64,000 bases of DNA, from positions 62,001-126,000 of the forward strand of contig JAKUCV010004486.1 of NCBI GenBank assembly GCA_028386065.3. The letters are read 5' to 3'. A program made the translations under genes and the position numbers. Source of the DNA: Turnera subulata (lineage: Eukaryota > Streptophyta > Magnoliopsida > Malpighiales > Passifloraceae). Positions 1 through 11,908 of the stretch are shown here, one piece after another. Below the pieces are notes generated by a model. That model searched no databases, had not been told where the DNA came from, and saw nothing but the letters and a program-made list of their open reading frames with translations. Position 1 is the stretch's first letter, and each line of letters begins with the position of its first letter.

Positions 1-893
1 AACTGAGAAATGGAAAAGAATACAAAGTAATTAAAAAATTAGGACATGCAGAGCCCGCAGGACACATGCCTATACCGTGACAAGTGACCGGCAATACTAA
101 GGAAGAAAGACATAAACACCCAGTTTTCACATAGTTCAAGGACACAATAAATGAAATTAAAAGAATAAGGATAACATTAATAAAATTGATAAAATTAGGG
201 GACATAAAAGAGCTTTTAACCTGGAATTTATCGTCTAAAAACTCCAACGACCGTATCGTCTAAAACTCCAAGACCGTCGATTATTCTAAACTAAGACTGT
301 GTGCTGCATTCGATGAAGTTAAGCATCCCTATGAAGGAGGTTCTCATCTGTTTAATGAATTAATCCAACCCGCAAAGCTATTCTCCAAATCGAATCGAGC
401 CCTCATCTGGTGTTGGACCATTGAATTTTTTTTTTATTTTTTTTTTGGTTATCAGTAATCGACTGCCATACGATCTGTAAATTTAGTACCTTACCTTATT
501 TGTTATTGGGTAAACTTTTTTTTTTTTTATTTCGTTGTTTTGATTAGAAACAAAACAGCCATAAATATTTGATAAATCCCACCAAATAAACAACACGAAT
601 GCGAGTCATTTTATTCGTCATATACATTTTATAGTTTGATAAAGCTTAAGGAGATTGATCCTAAAACGGCAACCAATCTAACTTGCATCCCCTATCTAGC
701 TATCAGTTGGATCCACATGCCGAGTTTAGCGATAACCTTCCAATTAAGTCATCAAAATCCCATGCTTTCCTTTTGGGTTCATATGCAAGGCCCAACGAAT
801 CCACACAATAAATAAATAAATTCGAGGTTCGCTTAATTTTTTTCTCCCCTATCTTTTATTCCTCAAAGAAGAAGAAGAAGCTCTAAAACCCAT
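1..893. other. AT-rich intergenic DNA, no gene seen
   Basis: Long A/T runs and no sustained reading frame. The only structure I see is a short tandem pair at 231-279. The end of this stretch (about 850-893) is pyrimidine-rich followed by GAA repeats, and would be the leader of the F-box remnant that follows. Confidence 0.6.
231..279. repeat. Two-copy ~25-bp tandem repeat
   Basis: The unit tcgtctaaaaactccaacga is followed directly at 256 by a near copy lacking one a and one c. It is too short to classify further. Confidence 0.6.
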
Positions 894-1061
894 ATGATGT
901 CTGATAAGGAATCGACGACGGAGTTGGTGTGGGATATTTTGCTAACACTACCTATGAAGTCTATTGTGCGATTCAGTTGCATTCCTACATCATGGGACGC
1001 TCTTCTCTCCCGTACTGATTTTAAGTTGCCACCTTGCTTTTTTTTGCTTCCGGGTCATTGA
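894..1061 (+). pseudogene. Truncated F-box protein remnant
   Basis: A 55-codon frame starts with two ATGs at 894 and 897 and stops at 1061. Residues 11-44 read as a plant F-box: LVWDILLTLPMKSIVRF, then a CIPTSW stretch, then a DF pair, matching the usual pattern of IL..LP.KS..RF..V.KSW..L...F. In a working protein this domain would bind SKP1 in an SCF ubiquitin ligase, with FBA/kelch repeats following for substrate binding. Here the frame stops right after the F-box and I find no C-terminal repeats in the next 500 bases. It is probably a decayed member of a large F-box family. A short expressed F-box-only peptide is possible but less likely. Confidence 0.6.
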
Positions 1062-1765
1062 GAAGATCAAACCATTGAGTGATACTGGCCAAGGCATGAC
1101 ATATCCCTTGTGATCCCACTTTGCTCCATCTCCAGAATTAACAGAGCCAAATCTCTTTTTTCTTTCACTTTGTTAGTGTTCTGTTTCTGTGTTCAACCTG
1201 ACTGATTTGCCTTTTGATTTGTGGTCCTCTCAAGAGTTTGAAAGGGGCATGCTCAAGATAATAGGCACATTAGCTCCAAAAAAAGATAATAGGCACATTG
1301 GACAATGAACACTACTAAAGATCTTTAGCTCTTCTGTGCTTTGTAATGGTCCTCCTCCATTTCTTTTTTCGGGTGTTTGGACTATGGTCTGTTTTATTCT
1401 ATATCATCCTATGCATACGTATGGTAAAGCGCATACAAAGCATTACACTGGAGAAAATAACAACGCTTAAACAATTCTTTGTTCCTCAAATGCAGGGAAA
1501 AAGGATATATTTACATGTTGTTTAGAGAAAAAGGAGGAAGAAAAGTAATACATAGCAGCTTTTACTATTGAAATTTGTTGAAGATAGCAAGAGGAAGAAT
1601 AGGAGGAGGTGGGGGGAAATGAGTGTAAAGGACAAGAAAAACATGAAGATTAATGATCTTCGTGGGATACTTTGCCTGCCAGAAGACAGGCATAGTGGTG
1701 TCCACCCCAGCTTTCTACTCCCGCAAGTAACCAAGAAAAGAACAAAGAAGAACCAAGATTGACAT
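1062..1765. other. Intergenic DNA between two gene remnants
   Basis: No convincing coding sequence or RNA gene is seen. A 64-codon frame at 1568-1762 is Lys/Arg-rich and ends just before the RNase H fragment. It may be degraded transposon sequence, but it has no recognisable motif. Confidence 0.5.
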
Positions 1766-2189
1766 GGAACAGCCTTATGCAGGTACTATTAAAATCAACT
1801 ATGATGGAACAAGCCACCAGAGATGCGGGGCTTGGGGTAGTTTGTAGGGATGATCGAGGTGTTCTTATGGATGGCATCGCTGTCAAAACCAAAAGCCAAT
1901 CGGCCTTGATGTCAGAGGCAATGACAGCACGAGAGGCGGTTAACCTCGCTTCAGCTAGGGGGTTCCGAAAGATTACCATTGAAACCGACTCATTGGTTTT
2001 GTGGAAAGCTATTCAAAGTGGAGAGGATATCCCGCATGCTATTTCAGATGTATTGCTAGATCTGCAAATAAAATAGCAGACTGGGTAGCCAAATCTTCCA
2101 GAACTCAATCATGCCCTCCAAGTTGGATTTCTTGTACTCCAATGCAGTTAGGCATCCTACTCTGCAACGATTTTATTCTAAGCCAGTAA
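1766..2189 (+). pseudogene. Retroelement RNase H-like domain fragment (RVT_3 type)
   Basis: Three frames must be joined to recover the fold. Codons from 1766 give GTIKINYDGTS, the usual first strand with the catalytic Asp. A shifted frame from about 1819 gives GLGVVCRDDRGVL, then SALMSEAMTAREAVNLAS, then an ITIETDS strand. A third frame from about 2060 gives ANKIADWVAK, the typical C-terminal helix with Asp. This is the plant LINE-associated RNase H (RVT_3) layout. Two frameshifts and an apparent deletion before ANKIADW show it is dead. No reverse transcriptase lies beside it, so it is an orphan fragment. Confidence 0.75.
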
Positions 2190-2690
2190 AAGTTTGTGTG
2201 TTCCCGGAAAAAAAATAAAAAATAAAAATAATCAAGTACCTATGACGTGATACCATTACGATGGGGTTTTATATTACATAAGAATAATCATCTGCAACTG
2301 AGCAACTAAGCCATCACAGAATTCTCAAACGTTTAAATCCAAGTGACTTCGGCCCTCTGGCCGCACTCCAGCACAAGATTCTCTGATTCAAACGCAGTAC
2401 GGCATGGGGACAGAGGATGAGCAAATGAGATTCATCCATATGCAAAAGAACTTTACATCATCCCAGCTATCCTCAATCCCCGAACAAGAAACTATAATTT
2501 TAAATAAACTGAGTCCGTAGGACAGTCATTCAGATGTATTTCAGGCATTTCAGTAGCTAGAGTGCATTGTTTTCTCGAGACAAATGCCTATTTGAATCCT
2601 CACCCTGCCAAGCACATTTCATTCAAGTCTTAGCAACGGGACAAAGATGCACTAATTCGAACCAAATTTTCAGCTAGCAGAGTATATGAA
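2190..2690. other. 3' flank of the COMMD9-like gene
   Basis: No reading frame is recognised. It lies downstream of the minus-strand COMMD9-like stop codon, so it probably holds that gene's 3' UTR. Confidence 0.5.
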
Positions 2691-3613
2691 TTAAATGAAG
2701 GCAATATGATTTCGAAGCAGAGAACAAACCATGTCAGATAACTGGTCTCTTATGCAGTACATGGACTTCACCATGGTTTCTAGAGTGTCTTTAGCTACTT
2801 GGAACTTCGCTTCAGACCCTCCCATGTGAGATTGAGCATCATTTTGAAGCTGAAGAATGCGATGATCATATAGTTAAATATGCGCAAAAAAATCATTTTT
2901 GCTTAATAAAGTATGGCCAAAACAAAAAATTTCCACACAATGTGAATAGACAAGTGATGAGATACCCTCAAGTTGATAACAGCAACGGGATTGATCATTT
3001 CCGTCGTGTCCTGATTTGCCATATTCCATGTCATAGCCTTCAAGCGAGGCAGAGTAACCTGCAAAGAATAATAACTTAGAAGATTACAATGTGACAAGTG
3101 TAACGAAAAAAGTGTACTTTCCTAACTCATAAACCGCAAAAAGTTGCTACCTGATCCTTAAACACATCTTCCCTCCACTCTCTCTGAAACTTCTGCAACA
3201 AAAGCGTCAATAGCCTCTGCAGTTCAGGCAGGACCTCGTCCGGGAACAGCTTATGAATCTCGTCTCTGCTCAAGTTCTCGTGAACGCACCGTCGAATTAA
3301 CGTACGAAGGCAGACCAAGAGCTAGACATAAAAATGATGATTATTTTTTTTAAAGAAAGCAGAAACTTCAACAAAGATTTTGAATTTATGTCACCAGTTG
3401 CTAAAAATGTGGGAAACGTCAAATACGTACTGGGTCGAGGTCGGAGTCGTTTTGGAGCTGGAGCATGTCGCAGATGACGCGTCGGTCGGCGGCATCGAGG
3501 CCTGTTGTTCGGGTTCTCCAGAGAGCTTGAAGTATATACTCTACTGATTCTTTTGAGTTAGCTCTCACAAGGAGTGGCAGATGACCCCATAGAGTCTGCT
3601 CCAAGTTATTCAT
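2691..3613 (-). CDS. COMMD9: COMM domain-containing protein 9-like
   Basis: Four exons on the minus strand, 3613-3431, 3321-3151, 3058-2966 and 2849-2691, all with GT-AG borders and phase 0. They give 201 residues, close to the usual ~198 for COMMD9. The N-terminal helical half contains KLFPDEVLPELQRLL, and the COMM domain starts near residue 119 with VTLPRLKAMTW (conserved Trp at 129). The C-terminal helix holds DTLETMVKSMYCIRDQLS, which matches the COMMD9 signature closely. COMMD proteins assemble through the COMM domain into the Commander complex, which works with the retriever/CCC system in endosomal cargo recycling in animals. The plant role is little known, so this function is inferred from the family. 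It shares a 298-bp head-to-head promoter with the snurportin gene. Start choice: ATG at 3613 is the first in-frame ATG. Confidence 0.88.
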
Positions 3614-3911
3614 CGTCTGGTTTTTTTGTGACCCAACTCGATTTCATCAATTCGTTTCCAGCAACTTCTGATTAAAACGGAACAAAATTGATGTAGGGGC
3701 TTCCACATGGAAAAACGACTTCGTTTTGGCATCAACCGCCAGGAACTTAGTTGTAATTCTAATACCTCCTACTCCCTTATTTATGCGCTGCGTTTTTAAA
3801 GTGAGGCCAATTTAAGCGAAACGACTCGTCAAGAGTTTGGTTTCAGTTCAAAATCTCGAAAATTTAGGGCGGAAGCGCGTGAAAGATTAACAAGCAGAGC
3901 AGAGCGGAGCA
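3614..3911. promoter_or_regulatory. Shared bidirectional promoter (COMMD9-like / snurportin)
   Basis: Only 298 bp separate the two divergent start codons, so both 5' UTRs and promoters must fit here or overlap the genes. I see no strong TATA box placed symmetrically. Short motifs such as cgaaacgactcgtc (near 3817-3830) and aaaacgacttcgttttgg (near 3713-3730) could be regulatory, but this is inference. Confidence 0.6.
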
Positions 3912-4296
3912 ATGGCACCGCACGACGTACGGCGGCCGTTCAAGAGGGCGGCGATATCCGATCAGCAGCGGCGTAGAGACCTAACGCTAGAGAGACAAGC
4001 GCAGAGCCGCCGCGACGCGCAGAATCAAGCCCGGTGCTTGGCCTCCACCATCCTCTCTCTCCAGTCCCAATCCAGCGAACCTGAACACCACCACCACCAA
4101 AACGACATCGAACTCGCACCGGAAACCGAACAGGAAGAGCATGTAGCTTCATCGAAGGACCTAGATGTCCGCCACGCCGCGAGGCTTAGAGGAGCCGAAG
4201 CTCGCAAATGGTTCGCCGGACAGCTGATGCTCCCTGAGTGGATGATCGACGTCCCCGATCGCCTGAGCCAAGACTGGTCCTTTCTCTCTCCTCTCC

Positions 4297-4351
<55 letters not shown>

Positions 4352-5877
4352 GCATTGAATTAATCTTCGATAGTGATTTGCTTATGTTTGATTAGGTATG
4401 TGTTTGCTCGGCCGGCCGGAAAACGGTGCTTTGTCGTGTCGTCTAACGGAACGACGGTTAGCAGGCAGCGAAACGGTTCAATACTACACCGTTTCCCGTC
4501 TGCTTTACCGAATGGAGCGAAAACGAGAGACGTGTCAGGCCCCGCTAGTTCTTATTCTATACTGGACTGCATATTTCATGAGGTACTAGTCAATAATAGC
4601 AGAGGTTTGTTTTGGTGGTCTTTTTGATGATTCTTGTGTTAATTCTTTTTTTTTTGTATGACTTGTAGTCGGATCAAACCTACTACGTGATTGACATGGT
4701 TTGCTGGAGAGGATACTCTCTTTATGACTGCACTGCTGAGTTCAGATTTTTTTGGTTGAACTCTAAGTTGGGAGAGACTGGTGCTTGTGATCCTCCTTCG
4801 CATAGTCATAAGTACAGGTTCAGTACGGTTCCGGTATACAATTGTGACCAGAGTGGATTATATGCAGCATATTCAGGAGCAACACCTTATGTTAAGGATG
4901 GATTATTGTTTTGTAACAAGTAATACTTTTTGCCGCAGTTGAAATGTATTATGTTAGAATATAGTGTTTTGAGAAATGTTTTCTGACAGTGATCACTGTG
5001 GTTCGTTATCAGGCATGCACATTATCAAACTGGAAATACACCGTTGGCGTTAGTTTGGAAGGATCAGAACTGTAGTCAGTATGTCATTGACACAGATAAT
5101 AAAGGGCAGGTTCCAGCCCAACAACAGGTAATTGGTTTACTTGCTTCTGTCCCTGCTTTCTTTTGTTTTTTGGTCGGAGAAATGCATGAGGGATCAGTAT
5201 CTATTTCATTTTCTGGAATGTGTTTTGTGATGTTGTCATGGGATATCTGTTTGAGACATATGTGTATGGTTCGATCAGGTAGTCCTGGAGCTACAGAATG
5301 ATGGGCAATTGATTACATCGGATGATCCCCCTGTATCATTTGGTTGTGTGGATTCGGAATTTATCCAAAAGGTTTGACTCTGCAATTAGTTATTTGGATG
5401 GTGTCTTGTATATTTCTTGTTCTTTCCTCTTTCTTCTTCCCTTTTCCTTTGCCTGTGTGGAAAGAGTACATTTTTGTTATATCTTAAGCGTTGTTTCCAA
5501 TTCTTCAGTCAGGATTATCTTCAGGAGATCTTCTACGTTTTGCTATTGGTGATGGAGGGCTTAGTATTGTGGATGGAAAGCTTGAGAAAGCTGATTTACT
5601 GTATCTCGGCAGGCCTAACCGAGCACGTGCTTTTGCAGATAGTTACTCCAAGGTTGATAGAAAATGGGCAATTTTTGCTACTTCTTTTTCCTTCACCTCC
5701 ATGGTTTTTGTGTTTTTAAAGCTTGTTTTGAACCCATGAGCTCGACATCTACTTTTGCAGGTTATGTTCCAGCACACAGTTCGGCATTGCCCTTTAAAAT
5801 TTGAAGATCTGCTGTCATCAATTCATCCATCAGATGATCAACAGAGCAAACCTTGTGACATAGAGATGACTGGTTGA
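3912..5877 (+). CDS. SNUPN: Snurportin-1, m3G-cap snRNP nuclear import adaptor
   Basis: Seven exons (3912-4276, 4396-4582, 4669-4919, 5013-5127, 5279-5371, 5509-5652, 5761-5877) with GT-AG borders and matching phases give 423 residues. The basic, Gln/Arg-rich N-terminus (about residues 1-40) fits an importin-beta-binding segment. LPEWMIDVPDRLSQDW (about 107-122) leads into the trimethylguanosine-cap-binding fold, with YSILDCI, QTYYVIDMVCWRGYSLYDC, EFRFFW, DGLLF and GNTPL blocks typical of snurportin. The protein binds the hypermethylated cap of assembled U snRNPs and carries them into the nucleus with importin beta. The C-terminal exons (GDLLRFAIGD, KADLLYLGRPNRARAFADSY) are the plant-style tail. 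Intron 1 holds a long AT microsatellite. The divergent neighbour is COMMD9-like. Confidence 0.93.
4301..4346. repeat. (AT)23 microsatellite in snurportin intron 1
   Basis: An uninterrupted alternating AT run lies 24 bases into the intron. Its length probably varies between individuals, and it could be a genotyping marker. Confidence 0.95.
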
Positions 5878-6778
5878 TAGAGATATTTACCGGGGCTGGT
5901 GCGGATGTATACCTTTGGTGCTTGACTGTCTGATGCTCCAGACCATTTCTTGATTGTTTTAGAACTTCATCTCTCAGCTGCCTCTGAAGTACTGATGCAC
6001 CAGTGAACGAAAGTCCTTGGGAGAAAGAAAGTTTTGGCACGAATGTAAATATAGGTTATTGTGTAGCATATATGAGCAGAACCAATTATGAAACTGCACA
6101 ATTGTGTCGACTTTGTGTCTGCTGAATCCTATATTACTCTGAATTTCATGTACATGCCTTTGGATGTGGGAAGAATACTGCACTACCTTCGAGTTTCAAA
6201 ACTGTATCTTCTTTGGGTGTGCTTACATTCCTGATCTCGAGTAATGCTCATAATTCGTGTAGAGGCATTAGGAACCCAAGCAGGTGGGGGTTATGGTTTC
6301 AGTTACGGCAGAGCATGAGTGGGGGGTTCTTTCCTGATATAGTCTCTCAGCTCTTTCCTGATCTTGATTTCTGTATGTGGATGGCTTTATAAGCTGGGAA
6401 TGTGAGAAATTTAATCACATTAAAGATTTTATTGCAGTTCAAATATAGGACCCGAACAATCACCAACACCTGATCATGTATGATTAAAATCCTAATTTAT
6501 TGAATATGCATGTCGTATAGCGCAGCTTAGAAGTCTAGAAAGTCGTAAGAGTTATACATGTAATTGCCCAGTGCTGCTAGTATTTTCTTTTTACCAAAGA
6601 ATAGAATTAAGAATTTCCATTTTCTTTTAAAAGAACGAAAAAATAGGAAGAAGGATAGTAATCACTAATCAGTAATCACAGGAAGTATGAAAGTGAAATA
6701 ACGAGGAAAAGAAATCTCAATGAACTTTATTGTCATTCTATGTACTACAAGTCTACAACTATCAAGAATAATTATCTG
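5878..6778. other. Convergent 3' flanks of snurportin and PAP genes
   Basis: No coding sequence is recognised. Frames on the minus strand at 5762-6183 are shadows. The region separates two convergent genes and probably contains both 3' UTRs. Confidence 0.5.
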
Positions 6779-7026
6779 GCTGTGGCTCTGGCTCAGCTAG
6801 CCAACACTACTATCTCCTAGCACCACCATAAAGAATAACTGTATTGAAAGTTTTGACTCTGGCTCAGCTAGCCAACACTACCTACTACAATTATAAGGGA
6901 ATGAATTGTATCTAAATATCTGGTAGCTAGCCGAAGAATAGCGTCTAGCTCAGCTAACCAATGCTACCTACTACAATTATAAGAGAAAGAATTGTATCTA
7001 AATATCTGGCTCAGCTAGCCGAAGTT
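6779..7026. repeat. 86-bp tandem repeat over the PAP gene 3' end
   Basis: The string cctactacaattataag occurs at 6881 and again at 6967, and each copy is followed by gaattgtatctaaatatctgg. Each unit also carries a ggctcagctagcc(g/a)a motif. That motif falls on the last codons and stop of the PAP gene at about 7011-7022, so the unit appears to have arisen by duplicating the gene's end. A further partial unit lies at about 6779-6820. Confidence 0.75.
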
Positions 7027-10000
7027 GTTGCATCACAACTATCATGCGTGCAGGCCAAGATGTCTCTGTAGTCCCGTGAAATTGTGAACTGGTCATAAAC
7101 TTTTCCATCGCTGCTTTTCATGTACTCAAAAAGCAGGGACGAGTGATTAAATGCTGTCAATTTGACAAACCCATGGTCATAGTCCCTGTAAATACTCCAT
7201 TTTGGAATCATATCACTGAATTGCGATAAATGGGCTCCAGCTCCTCCGGCAACAACATGGATTGTACCACCCAACGCGCCTTTATAATTCTTCTTTTCCC
7301 ACCTCACGCATTGATTCTATGACACCAACAAACAGAATATGTTAGACATAACATGCAAAAGGACATAAATGTTGCCGTAACATTGATGAACCACAAGGAC
7401 AAGAATTTCAAAGTAAAATGTGACAAGAAGTGGTTGATTAAGCAATCCAGAGATTTCAAATAGGTAAAAAGGGTCTACATATAGTGAAACTGGGCATACC
7501 TGGTAGATAGGACAGGTCCTTTCATAGTTGTGGACATGTCCGTAAAAGGCAATATCTACCTTGTACTTCTGCCATAGTTTCTGCAAGCTTTCCCTCCCCA
7601 TTGGCTCTTCAAACGAGCCCTCTTGCGCATACCAAGAGTTTGAGGAATAACCAAGGACACGATGAGCTGCAAAGATCAACCAAGGCTGCTTTTGTCTATC
7701 TGCCGATGCAAGGCATTTCTCGATGAATTTGTACTGTTCTGTTCCCTCTCTCCAGTCATGCTCGGAGTCAGCAATACAGAAATGAAACATTCCATAATTG
7801 GTTGCGTACCTGTGTATACATACACACTTCAATCAAATCCAGGTAGACAAGAAATTTCATCCTTGAATTGTGCGGCACTGTAATCCTATTTACTTGAACT
7901 AATAATGGCTCTACAAGTAACCAAAGCTTCACAGTGAGATCATATTGACTCTATGGAGATATCCAGACTGGATCCGTTTCCAATGTGATAATTTAACATA
8001 ATTGTTTTTTTGGTTTCTTTCATTTTCATTTTCCTTTTCCTTTTTTCCCATGTCCTGTTTATACTTAAATGCTCAGCTCAATTGAAATAGTGGAATATAA
8101 TTCAAGTTCTTAACTCTAACTTACAAATACCATAAGATACTCTAAAGTAAAAGCTTCCATATGGTTGTCAACCGAAATCACTCCAACAAAAAGATTATAT
8201 ATCTTACCAAAACTTAGCTCTATTCTCAGCAGGAACATAAAACATGGTCTCCGCAGGCACACCACACTCCCCACCAGAATCTTTCCCGGTATAGAATGAT
8301 CCTGTATTTGGCCAGTCTCGTTCATGATTCCCACTGAAAAAGCAAGCAGAAGAACATGCTTTAAACTTTGTAAAGTTATTGTTCAAAAGCCCGTGGAATT
8401 ATTCAAAGGAAAACATACAGACCTTGCAATCATGTATGGCACTTGTGATGCAATGGGCTCAACTTGAGCTGTGAATTGGTCCCATTGTGAGAGGTATCCA
8501 TTTGAATATGTAATGTCTCCAATATGGAATACAATATCGATTTTGTCCAGGCCCTTAATGAGTTGGTCGGTGGTGTTAAGTGAACCTGGTTGATAATCAC
8601 TGTATTCGTTTGAACCATCACGTTCTGCCTGGAAGACATTTATCAGAAATGTACATAACTTTCTATATGCTCCGTACATTATATCCATATGCTACTTGTG
8701 GAAATTAGTGATGAGTAGAAGAATAGTAGCAGAAGTGCATCTAAGTAAGAGATCGCCTATTTCTGATTCTCAAGCAGAAAGTCACAAGACAATGCCAGCT
8801 GGTTTCAGTAACTGAAGTCACGAATCAGAATCTGAAATTTCTCATTATTGTTTGGTGAAAACATAAGCCTCTTCCCTTAGAAGAGGGATTTGCCTACGTT
8901 TGGCCACTTATGCTAAGCAAGGAAAAGATGGATGAAGGTAAAGGCACATAGGAGAGTGATTGCACTAATAGAACAAGTATGCGACATACAAAGTTCTAGT
9001 GAACAAGAAAGAGCAGGTGCCTAGGTACCAAGTCAAAATAAAGAAGCTAAAAAGAGAATGTGTTCTTTCTAATGATAAAATAGTTTTTTACACGATTAAA
9101 GGGAAGTACCTTCCCCATGTCACCAAATATTACAACACGCTGCAAAGAGTCTTGCCCAGGATATGGGGCTGATTTGAATGAATAGAACTTGCTCCAGACG
9201 TAAGTACCATTTAACAAGGCATGGCCCAGCCTGTACTGATAACTGGAAAGACATGATCGCAAGTCACAACATTAGTTACTGTTTAAGATTTTCTAGCGAA
9301 GGAAATAATAATTTTTTAAGAAACATACACAGAATTCGGCCATAAATTTTTCAAGAAACTAGTATGTATGAATCCTGGATCACGCCAACCGACTGTTCGT
9401 GCAGGTGAACCTGCATAACACGGTAAACTAATCATTGCACCAGACTACACTGACCAAAAGAAAATTTGTAAAAGTTGTTTCCAATTTCTGGAGCAGAGAT
9501 TGCAATGCAATACAAGCAAATGAGCAACTAGGCTCCAAATAATCCTCACACAGCAAGTTGGATGGAATACCATTTCAGAAAGGTACTGAGATAGGTGGCC
9601 GGTTGATAGTGAGTAACTTGTGCAAATACTGTAAATACTCTAATGTAACATCATCTAGAGCAAGCAAACATAAAAATGTATTCTATCTAGGGCGAGCAAG
9701 AAAGCTAAGTTATGTGTTTATGACCGACAAGTGTAAGACAGCAAAGATTTCTAAGAAATAGAAACATGCCGCTCAAGAATGCAGAGTATTTTATCTGGTC
9801 AGTAAACAACTGCTCTATGACCTTGAACTTGGATGAACTCAGAACTCAACTCTTAATCGACTATCATAATCAATCAGAACAGCACATTATATCATTAGAA
9901 CTCAGAATATGCAGCCATGTATAAATAAACAAATCATACCACACATGCTGTTTCGCGTAAATGTCAATGTTCCAGCAGGTGAGATTTTTCGTGGCCCTCC

Positions 10001-11908
10001 CCGCATTCCCCATGCCACAATTGGAACAGCTTCATCTATATTGTAACCACTGGTCCAGGTCACAGTCATCTGTGAATGAAGTGTAAAATGTCATTCCAGA
10101 AACTTGATACAAGATTTTTCTAACTAGGCAACGATTAATAGGTGCATAATAAGTGCCAAAACTATGCAATTGCAAATATTATATGCCAAAACAAGGGAAC
10201 TTCCAACCAAAATACAAATCTTTGAAATTGAGAACCACCATTATCAGTATGTAAGAAATCATTTTCTTTCACAGGATATATTTGCAAATTAAGCACCAGA
10301 GAAGTACATAGTCCATAGGAATTAAGTGGCCCTTTTACTAACCACTATAAAGAATACACAATACTGGCTCTTGCAATCAACCATTAACCAGATTGAATGT
10401 CATGGAAATATAATTTTGGAGATAATTACGAAACTCACCTCATCCCAAGATTTTCCAAGAGCAAGGCGTGGAAAGAGGGGTGCTTTAGGATGGGTAAATG
10501 ATAAGGGTTTTGACGCGGCCACCATTCTTGGCTGCAAGAAAAAGGTATGGAGTAAGTCCATTTAACACCATGAAATTCTTCAGAAGTCTATACTTATTAT
10601 GGTAAGAAGGCTAACAAATATTAGCTAAATAGAAAACATATGATAGGATCTATAGTTCATAGGAAAGATCAGGCTGAAATAAGTTAATATGGGACTCGTG
10701 TGGTACTTCAAGAATTAGATGCAAATATTGGTACGGCATGAACTCACATTGGATAATCCTCCTGCAAATAATACAAAGGAGAAATCCGCTCGCTGGTTTA
10801 CGAGCAGAAATTGCAAAGAAGTTTTTCCTTTCTTCGTATAATTTGCATCAAAATGATCCGCATACTTGTACTGGAACAAGTATAGCCAATAAAACAGAAG
10901 TTAGAGAAGTGTCACCCATAAGTTTAAATAATTAACTTTTAATCCTTTTTGAACACTAATATCACGCACACCTTTATTGGGGCCGTACACATATATGGAG
11001 GTTGATCTTTCGGGTCATCCACCGGGCAGGTGGAGACACTGCAATACAAAGAAAAGGAGCAAATGTAATTCATGCAACAAGAAGGAATGCAAAACAACTG
11101 CTACGGCACAAAAGTGCAATTAAGAGCTGTTATTCTGATACCCAAACAGTTGTAACAGTGAAAATTTGATGTCTGATGAATGCAAGTAAGGAAGATACAA
11201 CTTGGTAACTTGTCTCACAATCAGATCATATATCAGCACAACGAAATGATAGCAACGCAGTTAGAGGTGCAACATGACAAACAAGCATTACTTAAACTGT
11301 GCAGGCGAGAAAACCCCAACCCAATCATCTGAAGACGGCTTAGGGTTGACTATGTCCACAGTTACCCATTCAGTACCCTCCTCACCCTGCAATAATACAA
11401 TTGAAAACTCACATCAATTCAGAGTATATGGTGGATTTTTATATGCACTGCTGCTGTTCAACTCAAAAGTTCTCTACTTCTCATCTAAAAACAGGGAAAG
11501 TTCCACACTTTACAGACCTTAAATAAGCAATATCATCATTAATGTTTCAAAGAATGAACTTTAAAATCTAAAGTACGACCTTAAGGACAGTGTCAAAGTC
11601 AATAAAGACCTTAAATTTTCAGTCGTACAAAAACACTGCCTACCTGATAAACCATCTACAAATCATTTGCAAAAATGGGGATCAATGGCCTAGATAAGTA
11701 CCTGCAAGCCAAGAAGTTCACCAACTCGAGGTCTGGCTACAATGGAGGCTGAATCGCAAAGGTCCAATGTGGTTTTCTCAATGTTAATCTTAGCAAGTGG
11801 TTGCTCATCAAATCCACTGACATGAGCCTGAACACAAATCGAGCTCGCAAAACAGAGAAACAACAGAATTGACAAAAGTGTTTTCAAGTGATGACAGCTC
11901 CGCTCCAT
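7011..11908 (-). CDS. PAP27: Purple acid phosphatase, PAP27/PAP24/PAP1 subgroup
   Basis: Twelve exons on the minus strand (11908-11702, 11386-11292, 11038-10972, 10870-10748, 10531-10439, 10069-9940, 9410-9329, 9242-9110, 8628-8423, 8333-8208, 7809-7500, 7316-7011) close in phase to 625 residues, the usual size for this subgroup. A hydrophobic signal peptide (about 1-28) implies secretion. The dimetal motifs are GDMG (306-309), GDITY (347-351), GNHE (380-383), a FAAH block in place of VxxH (467-470) and GHVH (511-514). The exon 8/9 junction reads GDMGKAERDGSNEY, typical of the subgroup. The family hydrolyses phosphate esters with an Fe-metal centre. Members of this subgroup are often named 'probable inactive', yet the ligand residues look present. 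The frame stays open upstream to 12232, but the signal peptide begins at 11908, so I chose that ATG. Confidence 0.92.
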
